From contig JBKBWT010000144.1 in assembly GCA_046314415.1 (NCBI GenBank), forward strand, positions 1 through 14,904: 14,904 nucleotides of DNA, read 5' to 3'. The DNA is from JADJNW01 sp046314415. Lineage in GTDB: Bacteria > Bacteroidota > Bacteroidia > Chitinophagales > Saprospiraceae. Position numbers and translations under genes: made by a program. Every line of letters starts with the position of its first letter. Within the stretch, counting starts at the first letter, position 1. This document shows positions 1 to 6,622 of the stretch, in pieces. The notes beneath the pieces are model-generated. The model searched no databases and was not told where the DNA came from. It saw only the letters and a list, made by a program, of their open reading frames with translations.

Positions 1-1907
1 AAGGTTGTTCCCTGGGCGGCACAATACACGGGTCCGCTACTGCTGGCAGTAATGTTTACGGCGGCGGAAGTGGTGGAGGCGCTTTGATTGTCGGTAGCGC
101 GAGCCGTCAATTGATAGCTGCCAAAAGCCGGAATCGTCCAGTTGATCGAATAAGGTGCGGTATTGTCTGTACCAATGGAATTGCCATTGGCAAAAAACTC
201 GACCTGGGCAACACTGCCGTCGGCGTCGGCAGCATTTGCGCTGATGGTAATGGATTGCAGGGAATTGTAGGTTGCTCCGTTTGCCGGGGCGGTAATACTC
301 ACGGTCGGGGCTTGATTGGTAGCTGCCACGGCGTAGCTATCGAAGTTGTCCCAGTGGAAAGTATTGCCGGTAAAGCTATTGGAAGCGTAGAGGAACACGA
401 GCCGGTTCACCGCGTTGTTGGGCGTACTGGCATCGGGCTGATCCAATGGCGTAAATGCCAGCCGTTGCCACTGATTTTGCACGGTGGTAAAAGCCTGGTA
501 ACGACTATGCCGCCCGGTGGGATAATTGCTGGAGGTAGCGGTGGCGCTGTTTTCCAATTGTAAGAGAATAAGCGTATTCGGGGGCGCATTGGTATAAATA
601 TCAATGTAAAATTTATGCTGATTGGTGAAATATTGCGACGCATTGGTGATGGCAGTAGTCGAATATTGCAAGACATCGTACTGCTGACTGGAATTGCGCA
701 CGTAGCGCCCGCAAAGCGCAGAATTGTTGACGGTATTGGGTGCGGGGTTAGCCACGTCTTCCGTCAGGGTGCCGGTGGTGGAAATAAAGGTCATGTTTGG
801 TGCCTGATCGAAATTCTCAAAACTGAATGCTTTGGCATAAGCCGGTTCTACTGCAACGTTTAACACAATCTGCCGCGTGTAACAACCGGTCGTAACATTG
901 GCAACAATGTCGCCGCCGGTGTTGCCCCAATTTACACTAATGGTATTGGTACCCTGCCCGGAGGCAATGGTAGCCCCGGCTGGCACCGTCCAACTCACGG
1001 TGGAGCCAGCCGGTACATTCTTTAAGGTGTAAACTTCACCCTGTGCCTGATTCGCAACGCTGCGTTTGCCGGTTACATGAGGAAAGTTGCCATTGTAAAC
1101 CCGTACGTAGTCCACTTCCAGGGTTTGGGGGAAAACGGTGGTGGCGTCTGGATTACCGGGCCAGTTGCCGCCCACCGCCAGATTCAACAAGAAGTGAAAC
1201 CGCTGATTGAAAGGCCAGTTATACGGCGCTACATCGGCGGATGTCTTGGTCGAGTACAGGTAATCATCTACGTACCAGCGAATGACGCCCGGTTCCCACT
1301 CAATAGCAAAGGTGTGGAAGGCATCATTGAAAATGCCGCTGTTGAGGGTATAATTGTTGCCCTGCGACTGGTTGTTGGGGTAAGCGGGACCGTAGTGAAT
1401 GGTGCCATACGCGCGGTTGGGTTCGCGCCCTACCAGTTCCATGATGTCAATTTCGCCGCTTTGGGGCCAGCTTCCATACACTTCATCGGTCGGCAGCATC
1501 CAGAAGGCGGGCCAGATACCTTGTCCGTAGGGCAACTTCATACGCGCTTCGAAGCGTCCGTAGGTCCAGTCGCCTTTATTAATCGTGCGCAAGCGCGCTG
1601 AGGTATAACTGCTGCCCCGCACGCGTTCTTTCTTAGCCGTAATTTTCAGCGTACCCCCGGAAACGGTCGCGTTTTCCGACTTATAATATTGCAATTCATT
1701 GTTACCCCAGCCGCATAGCCCTATATCGCAGCCGTCGCCGATTTGCGGCGTCCATTTATTCAAATCCAGCGTCGTGCCGCTGAATTCATCCGCCCAGACG
1801 AGCGTGGGACACTGCGCAGTGCCTGCCAATGTGGTAATCAGTAGGAAAGAAACGACCATCAGTCTGCTGACTGCGGGATGGTGATGAAGGCGTTGAGCAT
1901 GAATCAT
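1..1907 (-). CDS. Secreted GH16 family beta-glucanase (laminarinase-like), multidomain, 3' end outside the window
   Basis: The frame runs from ATG at 1907 to the left edge without a stop (635 codons visible). Residues 1-32 form a basic then hydrophobic signal peptide ending near LAGTAQ. Residues 35-272 are a GH16 catalytic domain. The active-site motif GEIDIMELVG (151-160) holds the nucleophile E152, D154 and acid/base E157, and substrate-cleft tryptophans lie in GIWPAFWM and NLAVGGNWPG. Known members hydrolyse beta-1,3 or beta-1,3/1,4 glucans. Residues 275-352 look like an Ig/PKD-type domain, 357-528 like a beta-sandwich carbohydrate-binding module, and 532-622 like a bacterial Ig-like domain (APTVSITAPANGA start, DADGSVAQVEFF). 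The last residues, GPVYCAAQGTT, resemble the start of a GEVED-type domain, so a type IX secretion C-terminus may lie outside the window. Substrate is inferred from the family. A second Met at residue 17 is a possible alternative start. Confidence 0.93.
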   Translation of the reverse strand, partial: MIHAQRLHHHPAVSRLMVVSFLLITTLAGTAQCPTLVWADEFSGTTLDLNKWTPQIGDGCDIGLCGWGNNELQYYKSENATVSGGTLKITAKKERVRGSSYTSARLRTINKGDWTYGRFEARMKLPYGQGIWPAFWMLPTDEVYGSWPQSGEIDIMELVGREPNRAYGTIHYGPAYPNNQSQGNNYTLNSGIFNDAFHTFAIEWEPGVIRWYVDDYLYSTKTSADVAPYNWPFNQRFHFLLNLAVGGNWPGNPDATTVFPQTLEVDYVRVYNGNFPHVTGKRSVANQAQGEVYTLKNVPAGSTVSWTVPAGATIASGQGTNTISVNWGNTGGDIVANVTTGCYTRQIVLNVAVEPAYAKAFSFENFDQAPNMTFISTTGTLTEDVANPAPNTVNNSALCGRYVRNSSQQYDVLQYSTTAITNASQYFTNQHKFYIDIYTNAPPNTLILLQLENSATATSSNYPTGRHSRYQAFTTVQNQWQRLAFTPLDQPDASTPNNAVNRLVFLYASNSFTGNTFHWDNFDSYAVAATNQAPTVSITAPANGATYNSLQSITISANAADADGSVAQVEFFANGNSIGTDNTAPYSINWTIPAFGSYQLTARATDNQSASTTSAAVNITASSSGPVYCAAQGTT

Positions 1908-2111
1908 TGGAATATATTTATTTGAGTTTGACAAATACGCAGCGATGACAATGGAAAAATAAATATATATTTCAGAATTTCTTTCTAAAAAAGGTCTTTT
2001 TTGTAAAATTTTTGCAAGTAAGTAGCCAATTCTGCCAAATACTGTGCATCTATTGACCAATTCTATGGTAAATTCATGCCCTACAAACCGAAAGTTATCA
2101 ATCGCTACCCG

Positions 2112-2510
2112 GTACTTGCCCATTGCAAAGTAACAGCAGCAGCCTGCGAGGTAGCATTTGCCATTTTAAAACTTGCAGACGCCAACTACGGGGCAGAAGT
2201 TGTCAACTTCATTATCGTAGCTGCCGATTTATATCGTGTAGATATTAATTGATATGCCGCAGACGCCAACTAATATGCTGTAGTTACCAACTTATATGTT
2301 GCAGCCGCCGACAAATATGCAGCATCCGGCAACTTCTTGCCTGCAGCTGCCAACTTCATCGTTGCAGACGGCAACTTATTTAATGCATCTGGCAAGTTCG
2401 GGCATGAACTTGCCAACTTCTGCATATTATTTGCCAAGTTCCACGCAGCATCCGGCAACTGCAACGTTGCAGCCGGTGTCTGCGCGATATTTTTTGGCAA
2501 CTGCGATAAA
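2112..2510. repeat. Degenerate 21-bp tandem repeat array (16 clear units, about 3 weaker ones upstream)
   Basis: A CAACT-like core (CAACT, CAAGT, CGATT, CGACA and similar) recurs at exactly 21-bp steps: 2183, 2204, 2225, 2246, 2267, 2288, 2309, 2330, 2351, 2372, 2393, 2414, 2435, 2456, 2477 and 2498. The typical unit is GCAGCNGCCAACTTNATNGTT with many substitutions and no indels. Three weaker units fit the same phase at 2112, 2133 and 2154. A 16-base stretch, GCAGCATCCGGCAACT, is identical at 2319-2334 and 2445-2460, six units apart. Because 21 is a multiple of three, each frame encodes heptads, and three frames stay open over much of the array. The flanking DNA at 1908-2075 is AT-rich and I see nothing else in it. 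Function is unknown. Confidence 0.9.
2391..2414. other. Perfect 9-bp inverted repeat inside the 21-bp array
   Basis: GGCAAGTTC at 2391-2399 and GAACTTGCC at 2406-2414 are exact reverse complements around the 6-base loop GGGCAT. The two arms come from adjacent repeat units, one of which carries the core inverted (GAACTTGCC). There is no T-run after it on either strand, so it does not look like an ordinary intrinsic terminator. It could be an RNA hairpin or a protein-binding palindrome, or arise by chance from the repeat composition. Confidence 0.6.
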
Positions 2511-2558
2511 AAAGGCGAGCGATTCTGTATAGAAAATGAGGCGTGAGGCTAATTTATT

Positions 2559-3524
2559 CTAGTATTTTAAAATAGTTGCAGCGTATAAAGCATTGCCCAA
2601 TTCAATAATCGCATCTTTTTTGACCAATACATCCAGCCAGTTGGCAGGAATACCTGCGGGAGTGTATAAAATACCGGCTAATCCACCGGCGATTGCAGCA
2701 GTGGTGTCGGTATCGTTGCCTAAGTTGATGGCTGCCAGAATGGTGTCGCGGTAATTGTCGTTGCGGAGCAGCGCCCAGAGGCTGGCTTCCAGGCTGTGAA
2801 CCACGTAGCCGTCGGATTTAATTGCCGATTCGGGTAAGGTATGAATATCATTTCGCAAGACCCGGTCGAAGTGGGCAAGCTCGGAGGCGGCTATCGCTTG
2901 TTTAGCAAAGAAGTCGGCAACTTCTGCCTGGGTGTTGGCATACGCCACATATTTGTCGGCACCTGCGAGTAAAAAGTTGGCAAATCGCAGATAAATAAAG
3001 CAAGCCATCGCCGCGCGAATGTGCCCATGCGTGAGTGCCGACACCTGCCAGGTGCGTTCAAACTGCTCTTCCAGCGGTTTTCCCTGCGATACAAATACCA
3101 AAGGCAGAATGCGCATCAAGGAGCCGTTGCCATTGGCGTATTCGTCGGCTTCGTAGCGGAGGTATAAGAGCTGTTCTTCCTCTCCATTGGTTAGAATATC
3201 CTCTAAAATGCGAATAGACTGGCTAGTGGTGATCCCTATATCAAATACCCTGCCATGGGGTGTCCAAATCTTCGCTTGCGACCAATCGATAAAACGCTGC
3301 GCCATGTCGCGCAAATGGTACCCGTACAGCAAGCTCTCTGCCAGGCAGAAGGTCAAGGAAGCATCGTCCGACCAGGTGCCCGGTGGCTGGTGATGCGTGC
3401 CATAACCCCGCACATCGGTAACAGGATTGGCTTTCAATGCCTCGCGTGACATAAATTCGACGGGTACTCCGAGCGCGTCGCCGACAGCTAAGCCTAGTAA
3501 GGCGGCGGTTATTGGGTTGGACAT
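2559..3524 (-). CDS. ADP-ribosylglycohydrolase family protein (DraG-like)
   Basis: This 321-residue protein has the usual family length and all the hallmark motifs. They are GLAVGDALGVPVEF (11-24), GTWSDDASLT (49-58) with metal-binding D53 and D54, NGNGSLMRILP (131-141), a conserved histidine region THGHIRAA (165-172), and LGNDTDTTAAIAGGLAG (268-284) with metal ligands D271 and D273. Family members use a two-metal centre to remove ADP-ribose from arginine or other acceptors, or to cleave related ADP-ribose compounds. The precise substrate here cannot be read from sequence. There is no signal peptide, so it should be cytosolic. It lies 75 bp downstream of the SMI1/KNR4-like gene on the same strand, so the two may be co-transcribed. 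That pairing would fit a role in protection from an ADP-ribosylating toxin, but this is inference. Confidence 0.93.
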   Translation of the reverse strand: MSNPITAALLGLAVGDALGVPVEFMSREALKANPVTDVRGYGTHHQPPGTWSDDASLTFCLAESLLYGYHLRDMAQRFIDWSQAKIWTPHGRVFDIGITTSQSIRILEDILTNGEEEQLLYLRYEADEYANGNGSLMRILPLVFVSQGKPLEEQFERTWQVSALTHGHIRAAMACFIYLRFANFLLAGADKYVAYANTQAEVADFFAKQAIAASELAHFDRVLRNDIHTLPESAIKSDGYVVHSLEASLWALLRNDNYRDTILAAINLGNDTDTTAAIAGGLAGILYTPAGIPANWLDVLVKKDAIIELGNALYAATILKY

Positions 3525-3599
3525 GGTGTATTTTATTTTGATTATGGAGAAAATTTACTTTTTATCGCTAAATACCATTATAGTTATTGCGTATAGTTG

Positions 3600-4115
3600 T
3601 TAGAATTCAATTTTTCCATTCACAAACAAATCAGAAAATTTATCAAGTAATTTATCTGCATTATCAATTAGCTCACGATTATTTTCACCAAGATCATGAA
3701 ATACCAGCAATAGTGCAGGATCTTCTATTCGCAAGTCAATATAAATCCCTTCACCTGTTGAAAATTCATCTTTTGCAATACATATAAAACCATCATTAAT
3801 CAATTCACAACCTGGAAAATATTCTGTCGCTTCTTGTTCAATCACAGCTAAACTGTTCATCTTTATTTTTAAAAGCGGACGTTCATCGAAGGGGAGTTCT
3901 TTTAATTTAGGCTGCCCAAAATCATACGGAATGCTGATTATGATTTCAGCAATAGGGTAATGAATTAGCAATTGAAGTAACCATTCAGGTAATAAGTCTC
4001 TGATTTCAGGGTTTACATTTTCAATTTCTTCTAATGAAGCTCTTTTTCCCACCTTTTCAATTTGAGGGTAGCGTTGTATAAATGCTTCAATTGATCTTTT
4101 GAGTTCAGCAGTCAT
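3600..4115 (-). CDS. SMI1/KNR4 (SUKH)-like immunity-type protein
   Basis: The 171-residue product is acidic and has no signal peptide or membrane segment. The segment around 44-78 (PEWLLQLLIHYPIAEI, then SIPYDFGQPKLKELP) and the later LLKIKMNSLAVIEQEATEYFPG (81-102), DGFICIAKDEFSTGEG (108-123) and HDLGENNRELI (140-150) follow the order of landmarks in SMI1/KNR4 proteins: an IP-x-D-F/YxxxLP segment, then a G-x-I-x-I-G/A-x-D-E turn, then a His-Asp near the end. In bacteria this superfamily mostly neutralises polymorphic or contact-dependent toxins, but it also includes housekeeping proteins. No toxin gene is adjacent, so it is an orphan if it is an immunity protein. Its codons are more AT-rich than those of the flanking enzyme genes, which fits recent acquisition. 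Stop is TAA at 3600-3602. Confidence 0.65.
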   Translation of the reverse strand: MTAELKRSIEAFIQRYPQIEKVGKRASLEEIENVNPEIRDLLPEWLLQLLIHYPIAEIIISIPYDFGQPKLKELPFDERPLLKIKMNSLAVIEQEATEYFPGCELINDGFICIAKDEFSTGEGIYIDLRIEDPALLLVFHDLGENNRELIDNADKLLDKFSDLFVNGKIEF

Positions 4116-4133
4116 TTTAAAGTGGATTTTTTT

Positions 4134-4159
4134 ATTTTAGCAAGATTCGATTTTAGCAA
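4134..4159. repeat. Short direct repeat ATTTTAGCAA in a divergent promoter region
   Basis: ATTTTAGCAA occurs at 4134-4143 and again at 4150-4159, 16 bp apart, in the 120-bp gap between the divergent SMI1-like gene and the toxin-antitoxin pair. Toxin-antitoxin operons often carry repeated operator half-sites for autoregulation, so this is a candidate. The sequence is AT-rich and chance repetition is possible. Confidence 0.35.
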
Positions 4160-4235
4160 AATATATGTCAACTAATATTGCTTTACATCGAATTTTTTCG
4201 CAATTTCCGGTGTTTCTTACACAAAAAGAAAGATT

Positions 4236-4472
4236 ATGGATTTAGTGATTCCGGAGCGCGTGTTGGAGCAGGCGCATATTAAGGCAGAAGACTTGCGGGT
4301 AGATATTGCCGTGTATCTGTACGACAAAGGCAGACTTACCATGGGGCAAGCGCGCAAGCTAGCCGGGCTTGATCAGTTGAGTTTTCAAAAAGCACTGGCA
4401 GAGCGCGATGTTTACATTCGCTACACGATTGAAGATTTGCACACGGATTTAAAAAACCTGGAATCGCTTTAA
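4236..4472 (+). CDS. UPF0175 family antitoxin-type protein
   Basis: The 78-residue protein starts MDLVIPERVLEQAHIKAEDLRVDIAVYLY, with the family pattern of a short N-terminal strand then a helix of the type ELRxxIAVxLYxxGRLTxGQARKLAGL (here residues 19-46). A C-terminal extension follows (AERDVYIRYTIEDLHTDLKNL), which matches the usual RDVxIxYxxEDLxxDL ending. UPF0175 proteins are small helix-turn-helix-like proteins that typically pair with a PIN-domain protein. The stop codon is 3 bases before the ATG of the PIN gene, which supports translational coupling. An AAAGAAAG stretch shortly before the ATG could serve as ribosome binding site. As an antitoxin it would be expected to bind and silence the PIN protein and to repress the operon; this is family knowledge, not seen here. 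Confidence 0.9.
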   Translation: MDLVIPERVLEQAHIKAEDLRVDIAVYLYDKGRLTMGQARKLAGLDQLSFQKALAERDVYIRYTIEDLHTDLKNLESL

Positions 4473-4475
4473 CAA

Positions 4476-4955
4476 ATGATCGTTGTCAGTGATACTTCTG
4501 CTATTACCAATTTAATCCAATTAGATAGGCTAGATTTGTTGCATGATTTATTTGGAGAAGTGTTTCTTGCCCTTGCTGTGCAGCGAGAATTGTATCAACT
4601 TCCTAATCAAAAAACTATCTTAGAATCCTGTGAATGGATCAAAGTAGAAGCAGTTCAAAACCAATCTTTACTGCAAAAGCTACTGCTTGAATTAGATGAA
4701 GGGGAAGCAGCATCTATCGTTTTGGCTATTGAAAAACATGCGGATTATTTGATTATTGATGAAAGCGAAGGCAGAAGAATAGCGCAGGAATGGGATCTAA
4801 AAATTACGGGTTTACTAGGTGTTTTAGTTCGCGGAAAAGAAAAAGGGTTGATCACAGCGTTGCGCCCAATCATGGAAGAATTAGTGTCAAAAATAAAATT
4901 CCGTATTCATCCTTCTTTATTTAAAGAAATTCTCAAACAAGCCGGAGAGCTTTAA
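4476..4955 (+). CDS. DUF3368 family PIN-domain protein, putative toxin ribonuclease
   Basis: The 159-residue protein opens with MIVVSDTSAITNLIQLDRLDLL, the PIN beta-strand with the first catalytic aspartate D6 followed by the S/T-N pattern of this family. Further candidate acidic metal ligands are E38 (VQREL), E77 in the DEGEAASIVLAIE segment (74-86), and D95/E96 in the YLIIDESEGRRIA segment (91-103). The ITGLLGVLVRGKEKGLI segment (110-126) is typical of DUF3368. All the acidic positions expected of a PIN nuclease appear to be present, so it is probably active. It directly follows the UPF0175 gene, and the two together form a type II toxin-antitoxin module in which the PIN protein would cleave RNA. 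The RNA target is not predictable from sequence. Length matches the family. Confidence 0.9.
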   Translation: MIVVSDTSAITNLIQLDRLDLLHDLFGEVFLALAVQRELYQLPNQKTILESCEWIKVEAVQNQSLLQKLLLELDEGEAASIVLAIEKHADYLIIDESEGRRIAQEWDLKITGLLGVLVRGKEKGLITALRPIMEELVSKIKFRIHPSLFKEILKQAGEL

Positions 4956-4972
4956 GTTTGTCCCAAACAAAC

Positions 4973-4998
4973 AATGCCAAGCCTCCCGACCTGGCATT
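4973..4998. terminator. Weak hairpin between convergent genes, possible terminator
   Basis: AATGCCA at 4973-4979 pairs with TGGCATT at 4992-4998 across a 12-base loop. It sits between the end of the PIN gene and the end of the convergent oxidoreductase gene, the expected place for a shared terminator. Neither strand has a clear T-run after it, so this is a weak case. Confidence 0.4.
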
Positions 4999-5039
4999 AT
5001 CTGCCTCAGTACTTCTAACTTTGTACCTCCAACTTCCTG

Positions 5040-6458
5040 TTACACCCTTTTCACCCTCGGCTTCAAATCGGTCAAATCCGCGATTTTTACCGGCTTGCCG
5101 CTTTCGATGCTTTTGCGGGCGGCAATGCCAATGAGGATGGACATAGCGCCGTCACGGGTGCCGGCAGCGTGGCGCAGTGGGTCGGGTGCATCGGGGTTGC
5201 GGAAGATGCGGTCTTGCAGGATTTTGTCGCCGCCGCCGTGTCCGCTGCGCACTTGCGGGATTTTGATGGATTCGTAGGTGCCGAAGTTGTCCATCGCGAT
5301 GATTTCGTCGTAAGCTTCGGGTTTTTCTTCCTGCGTTTGCGACATTTCCTGGGCATGGCGCTCGGCTTGGCTGGCAGCGTCGAATTTGCCCTGCTGGAAG
5401 GGAATGCCTTCCCAGGAGTCGAGGCGCCCGTTCATGCCGTTGAAGGCGATGCGCCAACCCTCGTAGGGCGAGTAGGTGGTGAGCGAATAGCTGACCTGCA
5501 CGTCATTGGCATAGCGGATTTGCACCGCCATTTTATCGTAGATGTCAATGTTTTCGCGCCATACGCAGCCATCGCGGAGGTAGCCGTCGTGCTGTTCGTT
5601 GGCGACGTACAGTGCCATTAAGGTCTCATCTTTAGTAATGTCCCAGTAGAATTTACAATTGTTTTTATGGGGGCAGGGGCGGCAATGGGTATGGCGGAAG
5701 CTATTGTTCTTGCCGTAGTGTTCGAGTTTGCCGTAGGCGAAGACTTCGACAGGGTCGGAGTCAATCCACCAGTTGAGCAGATCGAAGTGGTGCGTGGCTT
5801 TGTGCACGAGCAAGGAGCCGCTTTTGTTCTGGAAGGCGTGCCAGCGGCGGAAGTAATCGGCACCGTGGTAAACGTTGAGGTACCAGTGGAAATCGACGGA
5901 GGTAATCTTGCCGACGCGCTCCTGTACGAGGAGTTCTTTGAGCTTGGTGAACTGCAAGCCGTAGCGATAGTTGAAGCCGACGATGACTTTGCGCCCGGAT
6001 TTGCGCTCTGCGTCTAATATTTTCTGACATTTTACTTCGTCGGTGGTAAGTGGCTTCTCGGTGATGACGTCCACGCCCATTTGGAGGGCTTTTACAATAA
6101 ATTGATCGTGGGTAGAATCTACGGTGGTGACAATGACTACGTCGGGTTTGACGGTTTTTAGCATTTGATCGAAGTCCGTGAAAGTGGAGCATTCGACACC
6201 GAGGAATTTTTTCGCCAATGCTACCCGTCCGGGATTGATGTCGCACAAGCCGACGAATTCTACAATGTCGCTGTAATTGTCCAACACCGTTTTGCCCCAG
6301 AAGCCCGTGCCGCGTATGCCCGTGCCGACCATGGCGAGGCGCTTTTTGGCGAAAGGAGCCTGCGATACAGCGGCAGTAAGTGGATTAGCAAGTAAAGTAC
6401 CGGCAGCCGCCATTCCGGTGGTGGCAATAAAATCGCGGCGGTCAAGCGTTGGTTTCAT
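5040..6458 (-). CDS. Gfo/Idh/MocA family oxidoreductase with Tat signal and Cys cluster
   Basis: The 472-residue protein begins MKPTLDRRDFIATTGMAAAG, a twin-arginine export signal (R7-R8) with a hydrophobic stretch to about residue 30. A Rossmann motif MVGTGIRGTG (43-52) binds NAD(P), LCDINPGR (71-78) follows, and TEKPLTTD (133-140) contains K135, the conserved lysine of the EKP motif. HKATHHFDLLNWW (219-231) supplies the histidines usual in this family's C-terminal domain. Members oxidise or epimerise sugars and related compounds, and some GH109-type relatives use bound NAD to cleave glycosides. The substrate here is unknown. An insert with CRPCPHKNNC (259-268) holds three cysteines flanked by histidines, a possible metal site or disulfide-linked loop. 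The high GC at third positions creates several spurious overlapping open frames on both strands. The Tat leader and a nearby glucanase suggest periplasmic carbohydrate work. Confidence 0.9.
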   Translation of the reverse strand: MKPTLDRRDFIATTGMAAAGTLLANPLTAAVSQAPFAKKRLAMVGTGIRGTGFWGKTVLDNYSDIVEFVGLCDINPGRVALAKKFLGVECSTFTDFDQMLKTVKPDVVIVTTVDSTHDQFIVKALQMGVDVITEKPLTTDEVKCQKILDAERKSGRKVIVGFNYRYGLQFTKLKELLVQERVGKITSVDFHWYLNVYHGADYFRRWHAFQNKSGSLLVHKATHHFDLLNWWIDSDPVEVFAYGKLEHYGKNNSFRHTHCRPCPHKNNCKFYWDITKDETLMALYVANEQHDGYLRDGCVWRENIDIYDKMAVQIRYANDVQVSYSLTTYSPYEGWRIAFNGMNGRLDSWEGIPFQQGKFDAASQAERHAQEMSQTQEEKPEAYDEIIAMDNFGTYESIKIPQVRSGHGGGDKILQDRIFRNPDAPDPLRHAAGTRDGAMSILIGIAARKSIESGKPVKIADLTDLKPRVKRV

Positions 6459-6622
6459 ATCATTTGCGTTTTAAGTGTTATATTATATGCTATTTACTGC
6501 TTTATTATAATAGAATCAGATTAATATTACCAGCCATTTTTTAAACATGGTACCAGTCTTTGAAATTTCCCAAAATTACCGAATAGATTGTATCTTTTCC
6601 CGATTTTAAAAACCTGGTAAGT

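Larger units (their letters stand above)
2076..2546 (+). pseudogene. Possible relic of a heptad-repeat protein, broken by two in-frame stops
   Basis: An ATG at 2076 opens a frame that is in phase with the 21-bp repeats and runs to TGA at 2544-2546, 156 codons before that stop. It begins MPYKPKVINRYP and then shows heptads of the type A-x-A/G-N-F/L-x-x, for example AAANFIV, ADGNLFN and ASGKFGH. Two in-frame stops, TGA at 2250-2252 and TAA at 2271-2273, fall in neighbouring repeat units, leaving a 58-codon 5' piece and a longer 3' piece. I do not recognise the protein. The complementary strand also holds an open heptad frame (K-L-A/P-x-A-A-x, TTG at 2500 to TAG at 2270-2272) that continues past two TAG stops, so the open frames may simply follow from a 21-bp period without stop codons. 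Coding in either direction is unproven. Confidence 0.3.

Noticed and set aside
84..1884. Several plus-strand open frames opposite the glucanase gene (for example 84-563 and 1077-1601)
   Set aside because: The minus strand frame has unmistakable GH16 motifs and a signal peptide; the plus frames have no recognisable features and are antisense shadows.
2112..2510. CRISPR array
   Set aside because: There is no alternation of identical repeats and unique spacers. Units are contiguous, 21 bp long and all degenerate, and no cas genes are near.
5087..6474. Long overlapping frames on both strands within the oxidoreductase gene (for example 5169-5621 plus and 5761-6246 minus)
   Set aside because: They arise from GC-rich third positions; only the 472-residue frame carries the Rossmann, EKP and Tat motifs.
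6459..6622. Bacteroidota-type promoter (TTG then TAnnTTTG) between the divergent oxidoreductase and hydrolase genes
   Set aside because: TATCTTTT matches partly, but no upstream element lies at the right spacing, so it was not listed as a feature.
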